From NCBI GenBank assembly GCA_016742125.1, contig JACVCM010000015.1:1-46270 (forward strand): a DNA stretch of 46,270 bases, read 5' to 3'. Made by a program: the position numbers and the translations under genes. This stretch comes from Sphingomonadaceae bacterium. Its GTDB lineage: Bacteria > Pseudomonadota > Alphaproteobacteria > Sphingomonadales > Sphingomonadaceae. Below, in pieces: positions 33,684-43,248 of the stretch (positions within the stretch are counted from its first letter, which is position 1; every line of letters starts with the position of its first letter). The notes under the pieces were generated by a model, which had not been told where the DNA came from, searched no databases, and saw nothing but the letters and a program-made list of their open reading frames with translations.

Positions 33684-35593
33684 AGGTCCGGGCTCCATAT
33701 CCCGACAACCTGCTCGACAATGAGTTCGGCCGCGTCTTCAGGTGACATGCGCGTCGTATCGACATGGATTTCCGGCATTTCGGGGGCTTCGTACGGACTG
33801 TCGATACCGGTAAAATTCTTGAGCGCACCGCTACGCGCCTTTTTGTAAAGTCCTTTGACATCGCGGCGCTCGGCCTCTTCCAGCGGGGTATCGATGAATA
33901 TCTCCAGAAATTCTCCCACCGGCATCATTGCCCGGACCATATCGCGCTCTGCACGGAAGGGAGAGATGAAGGCTGTCAGAACGATCAACCCGGCATCGGT
34001 CATCAATTTTGCAACCTCGCCGACCCGACGAATATTCTCGATCCTGTCGGTATCGGTGAAGCCGAGATCCTTGTTCAGGCCATGTCGCACATTATCGCCA
34101 TCGAGCAGGAAACTATGCCGCCCAAGCGCATACAGTTTCTTTTCGACGAGGTTGGCAATCGTCGATTTGCCAGATCCGGACAGCCCTGTGAACCAGAGCA
34201 GTTTGGGCGATTGACCCTTTTGCTGGGCATGCGCTTCGCGGCTGATATCTATAGCCTGCCAATGCACATTCTGCGCGCGGCGTAGGCTGAAATTCAGCAT
34301 ACCCGCCGCGACGGTGGCATTGGTCAGCTTATCAATGAGGATGAAGCCCCCCAGCGCGCGGTTGTCCGCATAGGGCTCAAACACGATCGCGCGATCGGTC
34401 GTGATTTCGGCTACGCCGATTGCATTCAGGTCCAGCGTTTTCGCCGCCAGATGTTCCATCGTGTTTACATTGACCTGATATTTGGGCGGCTGAATGGTCG
34501 CGGACACCGTCTGGGTAGCAAGTTTCAGCCAATAGGCGCGGCCGGGGATCATCGCATCCTCCGCCATCCAGACCAGATTTGATTCAAACTGGTCCGCAGC
34601 CTGTGGCGGGTTTTCGCTCGCTGCAATCACGTCGCCTCTTGAACAGTCGATCTCGTCAGTAAGGCAAATCGTGACCGATTGCCCCGCGACCGCCATATCG
34701 AGGTCGCCATCCAGTGTGACAATGCGTGACACGGCTGACGTCTTGCCGCTGGGCAATATGCGGACGGCATCGCCGACACCTACGACGCCGCTGATAATCT
34801 GCCCCGCAAATCCGCGGAAATCGAGATTGGGGCGGTTAACCCATTGAACGGGAAGGCGGAAAGGTTTTTGCCGGTCGCTTGTTACGTCGAGCTGGACATT
34901 CTCGAGATGCTCGATCAGGGTCTTGCCGGTATACCAGGGCGTGTTTGGCGACAATGTTGTGATATTGTCGCCCTTGAATCCGGAAATCGGAATAGCTGTG
35001 AAATCGGCGATACCGATGTCGCGCGCGAAGCAGCGATAATCTTCGACTATATGGTCGTACCGTAAAACGTCATAGTCAACGAGGTCCATCTTGTTGACCG
35101 CGAGCACGATATTCCTGATCCCGATCAGGTGGGCGAGATAGCTGTGGCGTTTGGTCTGCGTCAGCACACCCTTGCGCGCATCGATAAGAATGATGGCAAG
35201 GTCTGCGGTAGACGCGCCGGTTACCATATTGCGCGTATACTGCTCATGCCCCGGTGTATCGGCGACGATGAACTTGCGTTTTTCGGTCGTGAAGAAGCGA
35301 TAGGCAACGTCGATTGTAATGCCCTGTTCGCGCTCTGCAGCGAGACCATCGACGAGAAGTGCGAAATCAATGTCCTGCCCCTGTGTGCCAACCCGCTTGC
35401 TGTCGGCCTCCAGCGCTGCAAGCTGATCTTCGAAAATCATCTTGGAATCATAAAGAAGCCGTCCGATCAGCGTCGATTTGCCGTCGTCAACCGATCCGCA
35501 CGTAATGAATCGCAACAGGCTTTTGTGCTGGTGCTGTTCAAGATAGGCATCGATATCCTCTGAGATGAGGGCGTCCGTCTGGTAGGAGGACAT
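33680..35593 (-). CDS. cysN: Bifunctional sulfate adenylyltransferase GTPase subunit / APS kinase (CysN-CysC fusion)
   Basis: A 637-residue fusion. Residues 1-440 are the EF-Tu-like GTPase CysN, with GSVDDGKST (33-41), DTPGHEQY (112-119) and NKMD (167-170); it drives sulfate adenylation by CysD. Residues from about 460 on are the APS kinase CysC, with GLSGSGKST (470-478), LDGDNVRHGLN and FISPFRAERD, which phosphorylates APS to PAPS. Such NC fusions are common in proteobacteria. The start ATG shares one base with the cysD stop (TAATG) on the minus strand. Product PAPS is for sulfate reduction or sulfation. Confidence 0.96.
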   Translation of the reverse strand: MSSYQTDALISEDIDAYLEQHQHKSLLRFITCGSVDDGKSTLIGRLLYDSKMIFEDQLAALEADSKRVGTQGQDIDFALLVDGLAAEREQGITIDVAYRFFTTEKRKFIVADTPGHEQYTRNMVTGASTADLAIILIDARKGVLTQTKRHSYLAHLIGIRNIVLAVNKMDLVDYDVLRYDHIVEDYRCFARDIGIADFTAIPISGFKGDNITTLSPNTPWYTGKTLIEHLENVQLDVTSDRQKPFRLPVQWVNRPNLDFRGFAGQIISGVVGVGDAVRILPSGKTSAVSRIVTLDGDLDMAVAGQSVTICLTDEIDCSRGDVIAASENPPQAADQFESNLVWMAEDAMIPGRAYWLKLATQTVSATIQPPKYQVNVNTMEHLAAKTLDLNAIGVAEITTDRAIVFEPYADNRALGGFILIDKLTNATVAAGMLNFSLRRAQNVHWQAIDISREAHAQQKGQSPKLLWFTGLSGSGKSTIANLVEKKLYALGRHSFLLDGDNVRHGLNKDLGFTDTDRIENIRRVGEVAKLMTDAGLIVLTAFISPFRAERDMVRAMMPVGEFLEIFIDTPLEEAERRDVKGLYKKARSGALKNFTGIDSPYEAPEMPEIHVDTTRMSPEDAAELIVEQVVGIWSPDL

Positions 35594-36507
35594 TAGAAGT
35601 AGCCCTCCTGCTTTTTCTTCTCCATTGACGCATCTCCGCCATCCTTGTCGATGACGCGGCCCTGACGCTCGGAACTTGTCGTCAGCAACATTTCGCGGAT
35701 GACATCATTAAGCGTGGTGGCCTCGCTTTCAACCGCACCCGTTAGCGGGAAGCAACCCAGCGTTCGAAAGCGGATCGAACGTTCCACGATTTCAGGCCGC
35801 CTGCCCATGACACGTTCGAGACGCTCCATGTCATCCGCCATGAAAAGGCCGCCCTGATATTCGAACGTCGGCCGCGGCGCTGAAAAATAGAGCGGAACGA
35901 TCTCGATCTGATTCAACTGGATATATTGCCAGATATCGAGTTCGGTCCAGTTCGATATCGGGAAGACCCGAATGCTTTCGCCTTTTGCCTTCCGCGCATT
36001 ATAGAGGTTCCACAACTCAGGCCGCTGATTTTTCGGGTCCCAGCGATGGTTTGCCGAACGGAAGCTGAAAACCCGTTCTTTGGCCCGGCTTTTTTCCTCG
36101 TCACGCCGTGCGCCGCCGAAAGCGACATCAAAACCATAATGATCGAGCGCCTGCTTGAGACCTTCGGTTTTCCACATGTCGGTGTGAAGGGGGCCGTGGT
36201 CGAAAGGATTTATACCCCGTTCCAGCGCCTCGGGATTTTGCCACACAAGCAACTCCATCCCCGCATCTCGCGCAGCTTTTTCGCGCAATTCGTACATGGC
36301 CCGGAACTTCCACGTCGTATCGACATGAAGCAGGGGGAAGGGTGGGGGCGATGGGTAAAAGGCTTTACGCGCCAAGTGGAGCATGACCGCGCTGTCCTTG
36401 CCGACCGAATACAGCATTACCGGCTTGTCGGCCTCGGACACCACCTCCCGCATGACGTGAATGCTCTCGGCCTCAAGCCTTTCGAGATGGGTCAGATTAT
36501 GCAGCAT
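35593..36507 (-). CDS. cysD: Sulfate adenylyltransferase subunit CysD
   Basis: A 304-residue ATP sulfurylase small subunit of the PAPS-reductase/PP-loop family. The PP motif is SVGKDSAVML (34-43). FGGARRDEEKSRAKER, PISNWTELDIWQYI and FRTLGCFPLTGAVES are CysD hallmarks. The ATG at 36507 (MLHNLTHLERLEAES) starts the conserved protein; a TTG at 36543 is in frame but outside the family length. First gene of the operon, 62 bases downstream of the end of the UDP-glucose dehydrogenase gene on the same strand. No obvious regulator site was found in that gap. Confidence 0.96.
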   Translation of the reverse strand: MLHNLTHLERLEAESIHVMREVVSEADKPVMLYSVGKDSAVMLHLARKAFYPSPPPFPLLHVDTTWKFRAMYELREKAARDAGMELLVWQNPEALERGINPFDHGPLHTDMWKTEGLKQALDHYGFDVAFGGARRDEEKSRAKERVFSFRSANHRWDPKNQRPELWNLYNARKAKGESIRVFPISNWTELDIWQYIQLNQIEIVPLYFSAPRPTFEYQGGLFMADDMERLERVMGRRPEIVERSIRFRTLGCFPLTGAVESEATTLNDVIREMLLTTSSERQGRVIDKDGGDASMEKKKQEGYF

Positions 36508-36569
36508 GGCGGGCCTATTTGCCCATCGCCATGCCCGTCGCAAGCAGCAATGCCTTGACCCCTTTCAAG

Positions 36570-37892
36570 CTATACTTCTGGACTCAATGGTCCACGGCCA
36601 ACACTAACATAGGTAAAACCAGCCGCTTCGGCCTCTGCGGGCCGGTAGATGTTGCGAAGGTCCACAAGCACATTGCCTTTCATCGCTGCATGCAGCTTAC
36701 CCATGTCGAGCGCACGATAGGCATCCCATTCGGTAACCAGCGCAACAGCGTCTGCATTCTGTGCCGCAGCATAGGGGCTTTGACACATGACGACATCCGG
36801 CATGACTTTCGCCGCCTCTTCCATGCCTTCGGGATCATGGGCATGTACGACAGCGCCGGCGTCCAGCAATGTCTGGACAATGGCAATCGACGGTGCATCC
36901 CGCATGTCGTCCGTATTAGGTTTGAATGTAAGCCCCAAAAGGCCGATTTTCATTCCCCGCACGTCGCCGCCCAGCGCATTGACGATTTTCCGTCCCATCG
37001 CACGCTTGCGCAAGTCATTTGCCTGCACGACAGCTTCGACAATTCGAACGGGCGTATCATTGTCTTGCGCGGTCTTGAGGAGGGCTAGCGTATCCTTTGG
37101 AAAACAGCTTCCGCCATAACCGGGACCCGCATGCAGAAATTTCGCTCCTATCCGGTTGTCGAGGCCGATCCCGCGCGACACATCCTGGACATTGGCTCCG
37201 AGCTTCTCACATAAATCCGCCATCTCGTTGATGAAGGTGATTTTCGTCGCGAGGAAAGCATTTGCCGCATATTTGATCAGTTCCGAAGAGCGGCGGCTGG
37301 TAAACAATATCGGCGATTCATTCAGAAACAGCGGACGGTAGACGCCACGCATGACATCACGCGCCCATTCGACATTGCTGCCGACGACAATGCGGTCGGG
37401 CCGTTTGAAATCGCCGATAGCCGCGCCTTCCCGCAGGAATTCGGGATTGGATACTACTGCAAATTCAACACCAGGATTGGCTTCGCGGATGATTCTTTCG
37501 ACTTCATCGCCTGTACCCACCGGGACAGTCGACTTGGTAACGACAACCGTCTTTGGATCAATCGCACCCGCCAATTCTTTCGCTGCGGCATAGACATAGC
37601 TCAGATCCGCATGACCATCCCCGCGACGGGAAGGTGTGCCCACGGCGATAAATACCGCATCGCATCCCTTCACCGACGATGCCAGGTCGGTCGAAAATGC
37701 CAGCCGTCCCGCATCGACATTTGTTTTGACGAGCGCATCGAGCCCGGGCTCGTAGATCGGCATGATATTGGCATTCAGCCGCTCGATTTTGCTGGAATCC
37801 TTGTCGACACAAACAACCTGATGGCCGAAATCGGCAAAACACGCGCCGGAAACAAGGCCGACATAGCCGGAGCCGATCATTGCGATTTTCAT
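36570..37892 (-). CDS. ugd: UDP-glucose 6-dehydrogenase
   Basis: A 440-residue NAD enzyme that oxidises UDP-glucose to UDP-glucuronate for surface polysaccharide. The Rossmann loop is GSGYVG (7-12). STVPVGTGDE, EFLREGAAIGDF and GYGGSCFPKDT with catalytic Cys263 are the UGD signatures, and LLGLTFKPNTDDMRDAPS the C-terminal domain. The ATG at 37892 with AGAAGAAAG upstream is clear; the open frame up to 38240 is not coding. Divergent from the GT2 gene. Confidence 0.94.
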   Translation of the reverse strand: MKIAMIGSGYVGLVSGACFADFGHQVVCVDKDSSKIERLNANIMPIYEPGLDALVKTNVDAGRLAFSTDLASSVKGCDAVFIAVGTPSRRGDGHADLSYVYAAAKELAGAIDPKTVVVTKSTVPVGTGDEVERIIREANPGVEFAVVSNPEFLREGAAIGDFKRPDRIVVGSNVEWARDVMRGVYRPLFLNESPILFTSRRSSELIKYAANAFLATKITFINEMADLCEKLGANVQDVSRGIGLDNRIGAKFLHAGPGYGGSCFPKDTLALLKTAQDNDTPVRIVEAVVQANDLRKRAMGRKIVNALGGDVRGMKIGLLGLTFKPNTDDMRDAPSIAIVQTLLDAGAVVHAHDPEGMEEAAKVMPDVVMCQSPYAAAQNADAVALVTEWDAYRALDMGKLHAAMKGNVLVDLRNIYRPAEAEAAGFTYVSVGRGPLSPEV

Positions 37893-38045
37893 AATTTGCT
37901 TTCTTCTAGGTAGTCGCGGCTCGCGCAATATGAGTAATTGGACCGCAGAACAAGTCCTATGCCTGTGTCTGCATAATGTTCGGATATGGAGACCACCATA
38001 ATAAAAAATTAACCGTATTTGCCCTAGAACCTTAGTCACAAAAAA

Positions 38046-38080
38046 GTGGTCCGAGAGCCACATGAGAGCGTCGAGGACCA
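38046..38080 (+). promoter_or_regulatory. Competing hairpins over the ribosome site of the GT2 gene
   Basis: Two stems share bases and so exclude each other. Stem A pairs GTGGT (38046-38050) with GCCAC (38057-38061). Stem B pairs TGGTCC (38047-38052) with GGACCA (38075-38080). Stem B covers the likely ribosome site GAGGA (38073-38077), twelve bases before the ATG; stem A leaves it free. This looks like a translation switch or attenuator, but both stems are short. Read from sequence only. Confidence 0.3.
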
Positions 38081-38089
38081 ACAAACGGC

Positions 38090-39100
38090 ATGAAGCTAAT
38101 AATCCAAATACCTTGCCTGAACGAGGCAGATCATCTGCCTGAAACGCTCCTAGCGTTGCCACGGCGTATAGAGGGCATCGACAGCATCGAGTATCTGGTA
38201 ATTGATGATGGAAGTACCGACAATACCGTTGGCGTAGCAAGGCAATTCGGTGTCCATCATGTCGTGCGGCATCGCCGTAACCGCGGTCTTGCCGCAGCGT
38301 TCAGGAGCGGCGTTGATAAGGCTCTCGCTGAGGGTGCGGACATCATCGTCAACACCGACGCCGATAACCAGTATGAGGGCGAAGATATCGCCAAGCTGGT
38401 TGCGCCCATATTAGCTGGAACAGCAGATATTGTGGTGGGCGATCGCGGTGTGGCAGACAATGCGCATTTCTCACCCTTCAAGCGCGCACTCCAACGGCTC
38501 GGTAGTGACATCGTCCAGCGACTTGCAGGCGCAACCGTTACAGACGCAGTCAGCGGTTTTCGGGCCCTGAGCCGCGAGGCGGCACAGCGCGTCAACATAA
38601 CGACCGAGTTTTCCTACACGACCGATATGCTGATTCAGGCCGGTCGCAAGCGGCTCGCCATCGTATCTGTTCCTATTCGCACTAACAAGGTCGAACGTCC
38701 GAGCCGTCTTTTCAAGTCGATCCCACGATTTATCGCAAATACCGGCGTCACCATGGCGCGGGCTTACACGACCCATAATCCGCTTCGGGCTTTTGTCGGG
38801 ACCGGAGCAGTGATTGCCGTGATTGGGGCCCTGCCGATCATGCGTTTTCTGTGGTTCTGGGCGATAGGACAGGGAGATGGCCATGTGCAGTCGCTCGTCC
38901 TGGGCGGATCTCTCCTTGTGCTCGGTGTTCTGGTCGCTATCATGGGGATGCTTGCCGACCTGATCGGCGCCAACCGAAAGCTGCTCGAAGCAAGTCTCGT
39001 CCGCTTGCGCGCCATTGAAGACGGGCTCGATAAGCGCGACAAGGCTGCTAAGGATATTGCGCACCAAACAGAGTCCGATCGGCGAAAGCGCGCGGCGTGA
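38090..39100 (+). CDS. Family 2 glycosyltransferase with C-terminal membrane helices
   Basis: A 336-residue GT-A enzyme. QIPCLNEADHLPETL opens the fold, DDGSTDNT (39-46) binds the nucleotide sugar and DAD (90-92) is the metal-binding DxD. SGFRALSREAA and TTEFSYTTDMLIQA are the acceptor-side motifs of polyprenyl-phosphate glycosyltransferases (DPM1/ArnC-like). Two membrane helices follow at about 235-255 and 268-293. The likely product is a polyprenyl-phosphate-linked sugar. Its GTGA overlap with the next gene, a GT-C type membrane enzyme that would use such a donor, supports this. A basic tail ends the protein. Confidence 0.88.
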   Translation: MKLIIQIPCLNEADHLPETLLALPRRIEGIDSIEYLVIDDGSTDNTVGVARQFGVHHVVRHRRNRGLAAAFRSGVDKALAEGADIIVNTDADNQYEGEDIAKLVAPILAGTADIVVGDRGVADNAHFSPFKRALQRLGSDIVQRLAGATVTDAVSGFRALSREAAQRVNITTEFSYTTDMLIQAGRKRLAIVSVPIRTNKVERPSRLFKSIPRFIANTGVTMARAYTTHNPLRAFVGTGAVIAVIGALPIMRFLWFWAIGQGDGHVQSLVLGGSLLVLGVLVAIMGMLADLIGANRKLLEASLVRLRAIEDGLDKRDKAAKDIAHQTESDRRKRAA

Positions 39101-40770
39101 TCGGGGCGACTTCGATAGCTAATCCAAGCAAATTCTGGACCGGCCGCGTTACCGCCATCGCATGGCCCGTCGCGGCTCTCATATTACTGACAGCACTTCA
39201 GTTTTTTCTCATCTTCTCGAAATCCTACAATTGGGATGAGTTTCTTCATTACAGTATGGTCTATCAACTGCATGAAGGCACGCTCGCCAGGCCTTTCCAG
39301 ACACTTCTAGCTCGCCTGCTAGGGTGGATTCCGGGCGTATCGGATGACCTGATGACGCAGATGGCAATCGCGCGCGCGTTTGCCTGGTCGGCGTTCCTGG
39401 TCGGTCTTTCGGCCATGTACGGGTTGGCAAGACAGTTCGGGAGTAAGGTCGACGCGCTTTGGACAACATTGATATATTTCGGTGCCGGAAGCGTGTTTGT
39501 ACATGGTTTTGCGATCCGGACCGATCCGCTCGCGATGGCCGGGCTGATGCTGTCGCTTTATTTGCTGGCGGCACGCAAACTGGACATGCTCAACATTTTG
39601 ACCGTCGGCTTCATCGTCGGGTTCGTCGGTCTGTTGACCGTCAAATCGATATTCTATGCCCCATGTTTCGCCGGCATCGCATGGCTCCGATTTGCTAACG
39701 CTGAAAACAAAAAGGCGACGGTTGTCCGGATTTTGGCCATAGTTCCCGTGGCAATTACAACATTTGTGGGCCTCTATTTCTTGCATCGCGCGGGTTTGGC
39801 TCCGACCCCGCTGTCGCAGCAAGGCCCGGCGTTTGTGTCCAACGGCGTGAAGTGGCTTACCGATGGACTGTTGCGGCAGCCATATTATACGTTGATGGCC
39901 TTTTTGACCGCTCCCCTTTTCGTCTATGCGCTTCTCAGTTCGCCTGCGGCTTGGCGAACTTCAGGATTGTCACGTCCAAAAACCCTGGCTCTTGTTGGCC
40001 TTGCACTGCCGCTGCTGACAATTTTATTCTACAGAAATGCTTTTCCATATTTCTTTGTGTTCATTTTTGCTCCAGTCGCTGTTGCGTTGACACCGGCAGT
40101 GGCGATGCTTCGCGCCCGCTTCGGGCCTGCGGTCCTTTTTGCACTTATATGCATCGTGCCGCTGGGCAAATTCATGACTGAGCCTCGTCAGGTCATGGAT
40201 GGGCAGGAAGCACTGATCGAATATGTGCATCGGCAGTTCCCGGACGGTGCACTATATTTCGATTACTGCGGCATCATTGCCGATTATCCTCGTGTCATCG
40301 ATCATCTGATTTCCGGTATCGGTCTTAAGAATTACCATGCGCGCGGGGTTCCCCTGGTTGCGCAAGCTGTGCAGCGTGGCGAACTGGCATTTGTAGTAGC
40401 CAATCGGCCTGCCATAGTTGACGCATTGACCGGCAAGCAATCATCCGACGAGAAGCTGCTGCCGGCAGACGTTGCAGCATTGCGCGGCAATTACGTTAGG
40501 GTCGGCGGGGGGCTATGGCTTGCCGGCGAGATGGTGCCGGCGGGGCCGCGCACGCACATTATTCATGTACCGCATCGAGGTACATATATCGCCAATAGCA
40601 GCATCACAGTGAACGGCGTAACCTATCGCAGAGGCAGTACCATCGATCTCGATCGGGGGCACCATAATGTCGCCAGTGGTGGGAATGCCCAAGCCATTTT
40701 ATGGCGGGGGACACGTTTGCCCGAACCTGTTCCGACTGAAATGACCGAAGAGGTTTTTACGAAATTCTAA
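39097..40770 (+). CDS. Polytopic GT-C-like membrane glycosyltransferase with a soluble tail
   Basis: A 557-residue membrane protein with roughly ten helices up to about residue 355. Helix 1 (about 23-43) is followed by YNWDEFLHY, an acidic extracytoplasmic loop as in GT-C enzymes (ArnT/PMT/GT39-like). FAIRTDPLAMAGLML is another loop common in these. A soluble C-terminal part (about 360-557) ends in a strand-rich segment (SSITVNGVTYRRGSTIDLDRGHHNV) reminiscent of PEGA-like modules. Starts with GTG inside the GT2 stop (GTGA). Likely transfers a sugar from the lipid donor made by the GT2 partner to a periplasmic acceptor; no named family member recognised. Confidence 0.7.
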   Translation: MIGATSIANPSKFWTGRVTAIAWPVAALILLTALQFFLIFSKSYNWDEFLHYSMVYQLHEGTLARPFQTLLARLLGWIPGVSDDLMTQMAIARAFAWSAFLVGLSAMYGLARQFGSKVDALWTTLIYFGAGSVFVHGFAIRTDPLAMAGLMLSLYLLAARKLDMLNILTVGFIVGFVGLLTVKSIFYAPCFAGIAWLRFANAENKKATVVRILAIVPVAITTFVGLYFLHRAGLAPTPLSQQGPAFVSNGVKWLTDGLLRQPYYTLMAFLTAPLFVYALLSSPAAWRTSGLSRPKTLALVGLALPLLTILFYRNAFPYFFVFIFAPVAVALTPAVAMLRARFGPAVLFALICIVPLGKFMTEPRQVMDGQEALIEYVHRQFPDGALYFDYCGIIADYPRVIDHLISGIGLKNYHARGVPLVAQAVQRGELAFVVANRPAIVDALTGKQSSDEKLLPADVAALRGNYVRVGGGLWLAGEMVPAGPRTHIIHVPHRGTYIANSSITVNGVTYRRGSTIDLDRGHHNVASGGNAQAILWRGTRLPEPVPTEMTEEVFTKF

Positions 40771-42068
40771 CTCGCCAGCTTTAACCTGTCGGTCGCCCTG
40801 CGCATGCCGCGCGGTTGGTCGGGCCAGATCCCGCGCACATCATATACGGTTTTGCCCACCCGTTCGGCCAGGGGGATAGCCTTGAATGCGTCGTGATCGA
40901 CGAGGGTGATCAAGATGTCGCATTCCAGCAAAGCGGTATCGAGATCGATTAGATCGGCGCCACTGCCGTCGAATTCGGCAGGCAATCGGGCGGCATAGGG
41001 TTCGATTATGCTGATGCGGCTTCCAAACTTGGTTGCCAGCTCCACCGCGACCTTCATGGCCGGACTTTCCCGGAAATCGTCGATATTGGCCTTGAAAGCC
41101 AGTCCCATACAGCCGACCTTGAATGTCGGATTGTCGGCAATCATCTGCGTCGCCTTCGCGATCACATGGTCGACCTTTCCATCGTTCACGTTGCGCGCTG
41201 TACGGATGAGTGGGCTCTGCGCGGGCGCGCCGTGGACGATGAACCAGGGGTCTACCGCGATGCAATGACCGCCGACGCCGGGACCGGGCTGCAAAATGTT
41301 GACGCGCGGGTGACGGTTGGCAAGTCGGATGACCTCCCAGACGTCAAGACCCATATGGTCTGAAATGATCGAAAGTTCATTGGCGAAGGCAATGTTGACG
41401 TCGCGGAATGCATTTTCAACGAGTTTGGTCATTTCGGCGGAGCGCGCGTCGGTTGTAACGCATTCGCCGCGCACGAACCGCTTGTAGAATGTGAGCGCCT
41501 TGCGTGCACAGCGTGGCGTGATGCCGCCGATGGAGCGGTCGTTGTTGGTGAGTTCTTCAAGGATCCGTCCCGGAAGCACCCGTTCGGGGCAATAGGCGAT
41601 AGCAATGTCGGGTGTTTCTCCGGTTATTCCGGGAATCTTCAAATCCGGCCGCAATTTAGCCAGCAAATCGCGTACCTGATCTGTCGTGCCCACCGGCGAG
41701 GTCGATTCAATGATGACTGTATCACCGGGCTTCACGACCGCAGCGATGTTGGTGGCTGCATCCAGCACATAGGTGATATCGGGAGCGTGGGCGTCGTCAA
41801 ATGGAGTGGGAACGGCGATAACAAAGACGTCGGCTTTTTCTACCATGGTCGATGCGCGCAGCATCTGTCTCGCGACCACACCCTGCACCAATCCGTCGAG
41901 ATCGACTTCCTCGATGTGAATTTCGCCGCGGTTGATTGTGTCGACGACTATCTGGTTGACGTCAACGCCGACAACCCGACATCCGGAGCGCGCTATCACG
42001 GCCGCCGTCGGAAGGCCGATATAGCCAAGCCCGAGCACGCAAACGTCAGGTTTTTTGTCGACTAGCAT
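40767..42068 (-). CDS. wecC: UDP-N-acetyl-D-mannosamine dehydrogenase
   Basis: A 433-residue NAD enzyme that oxidises UDP-ManNAc to UDP-ManNAcA. The NAD loop is LGLGYIGLP (12-20). ESTSPVGTTD and AYCPERVLPGRILEEL are WecC-type motifs, and the catalytic cysteine is Cys269 in GPGVGGHCIAVDPWF. LAFKANIDDFRESPA is the C-terminal domain. The start overlaps the wecB end by 23 bases. It converges with the GT-C gene, sharing the four bases CTAA of the two stop codons. Belongs to a surface-polysaccharide set. Confidence 0.93.
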   Translation of the reverse strand: MLVDKKPDVCVLGLGYIGLPTAAVIARSGCRVVGVDVNQIVVDTINRGEIHIEEVDLDGLVQGVVARQMLRASTMVEKADVFVIAVPTPFDDAHAPDITYVLDAATNIAAVVKPGDTVIIESTSPVGTTDQVRDLLAKLRPDLKIPGITGETPDIAIAYCPERVLPGRILEELTNNDRSIGGITPRCARKALTFYKRFVRGECVTTDARSAEMTKLVENAFRDVNIAFANELSIISDHMGLDVWEVIRLANRHPRVNILQPGPGVGGHCIAVDPWFIVHGAPAQSPLIRTARNVNDGKVDHVIAKATQMIADNPTFKVGCMGLAFKANIDDFRESPAMKVAVELATKFGSRISIIEPYAARLPAEFDGSGADLIDLDTALLECDILITLVDHDAFKAIPLAERVGKTVYDVRGIWPDQPRGMRRATDRLKLAS

Positions 42069-43176
42069 TCCAGATGATCTCCGCTATGCGCTGGCTCGCC
42101 CTGCCGTCCCCGAAGGGATTGTGCGCGCGTGCCATCGCTGAATAGGCGGCATCATCGTCCAAAAGGGTGAAAATTTCGGAAACTATACGGTTTTTGTCGG
42201 TTCCGATCAGTTTCGCGGTGCCGGCCGCGACGCCTTCCGGGCGTTCGGTGGTATCGCGCATCACAAGAACGGGTTTGCCAAGGGCTGGCGCCTCCTCCTG
42301 CACCCCGCCACTGTCGGTCAACATGATGTGACTTATCGACAGCAACCGTGCGAAATGTGGGTAATCGAGAGGCTCGACCATCGCGACATTGGACAGGTTC
42401 CCCAATTCCTTGTCCATAACTGCTCGAACATTGGGGTTCATATGTACCGGAAAAATGCAAGCCACATCGTGACGAGCGGCAATGGCGTGGATTGCTGCCG
42501 CAATATTTTCCATCCCGTCACCGAAATTTTCGCGCCGGTGCGTGGTAATGCCGATGATCTTTTTACCGGAAAAGCGCGTCTCCAGCGCTGCCAGCCCCGC
42601 CGCCAGTTCCGGACGGTGCGAAATTCGGTCGGTGACCCAGTGCAATGCGTCAATAACAGTGTTGCCAGTGACGAACACGCGGTTTTCGGGCACGGCCTCC
42701 GCTCTTAGCGCTGCCGCCGATACATCTGTCGGGGCAAAATGCTGATCGGCGATTGTACCGATGATCTTGCGATTCACCTCCTCGGGCCAAGGCTGATATA
42801 TGTCATGGCTGCGAAGGCCTGCCTCGACATGGCTGACCGGGATTTTCCGGTAATAGGCCGCGAGTGCCCCCACCATCGCGGTTGCGGTGTCGCCCTGTAC
42901 TATGACCCGGTCGGGCTTTGCATCATCCAGCACCCGGCCGACTGCTTCCAAAAGGCGGGCTGTAAGCGCGTCGAGCGATTGCCCTGGCTGCATGATGTCG
43001 AGGTCATAATCCGGCGTAATGCCGCTAATCGCCAGCACCTGGTCGAGCATCTGACGATGCTGCGCGCTGACCAGAACCTCACAGCCCATTTTGCCCTGCT
43101 GCTTCAAGGCATTGATCACCGGAAACAGCTTGATGGCTTCCGGACGGGTGCCGAAAATGACCATATTCCTGTACAT
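42046..43176 (-). CDS. wecB: UDP-N-acetylglucosamine 2-epimerase (non-hydrolysing)
   Basis: A 376-residue GT-B-fold epimerase that turns UDP-GlcNAc into UDP-ManNAc, substrate of the next gene. FGTRPEAIKLFPV opens the family; SAQHRQMLD, VQGDTATAM, HVEAGLRSHD and ITTHRRENFG follow, and LTDSGGVQEEAPALGKPVLVMR is the UDP-binding site. I prefer the ATG at 43176 (MYRNMVIF) with GGAG eight bases upstream. An ATG at 43200 would add eight residues but has a weaker ribosome site. Coupled to wecC by overlap. Confidence 0.93.
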   Translation of the reverse strand: MYRNMVIFGTRPEAIKLFPVINALKQQGKMGCEVLVSAQHRQMLDQVLAISGITPDYDLDIMQPGQSLDALTARLLEAVGRVLDDAKPDRVIVQGDTATAMVGALAAYYRKIPVSHVEAGLRSHDIYQPWPEEVNRKIIGTIADQHFAPTDVSAAALRAEAVPENRVFVTGNTVIDALHWVTDRISHRPELAAGLAALETRFSGKKIIGITTHRRENFGDGMENIAAAIHAIAARHDVACIFPVHMNPNVRAVMDKELGNLSNVAMVEPLDYPHFARLLSISHIMLTDSGGVQEEAPALGKPVLVMRDTTERPEGVAAGTAKLIGTDKNRIVSEIFTLLDDDAAYSAMARAHNPFGDGRASQRIAEIIWNASRQKT

Positions 43177-43248
43177 TGCCGCCACTCCGCGCCCCGCCAT
43201 GCCTGTTCGCTGCGAACAATATGCCGGACTCGTTAAAAAGTCACAAAA

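Noticed and set aside
37893..38240. Upstream extension of the UDP-glucose dehydrogenase frame
   Set aside because: The extra 116 codons are Cys/Arg-rich, overlap the divergent promoter region and the GT2 gene, and the true MKIAMIGSGYVG start with a ribosome site is at 37892.
43205..43217. GTTCG-CTG-CGAAC hairpin between the halogenase and wecB genes as a terminator
   Set aside because: Only a five-base stem with no T-run on the minus strand; too weak to call.
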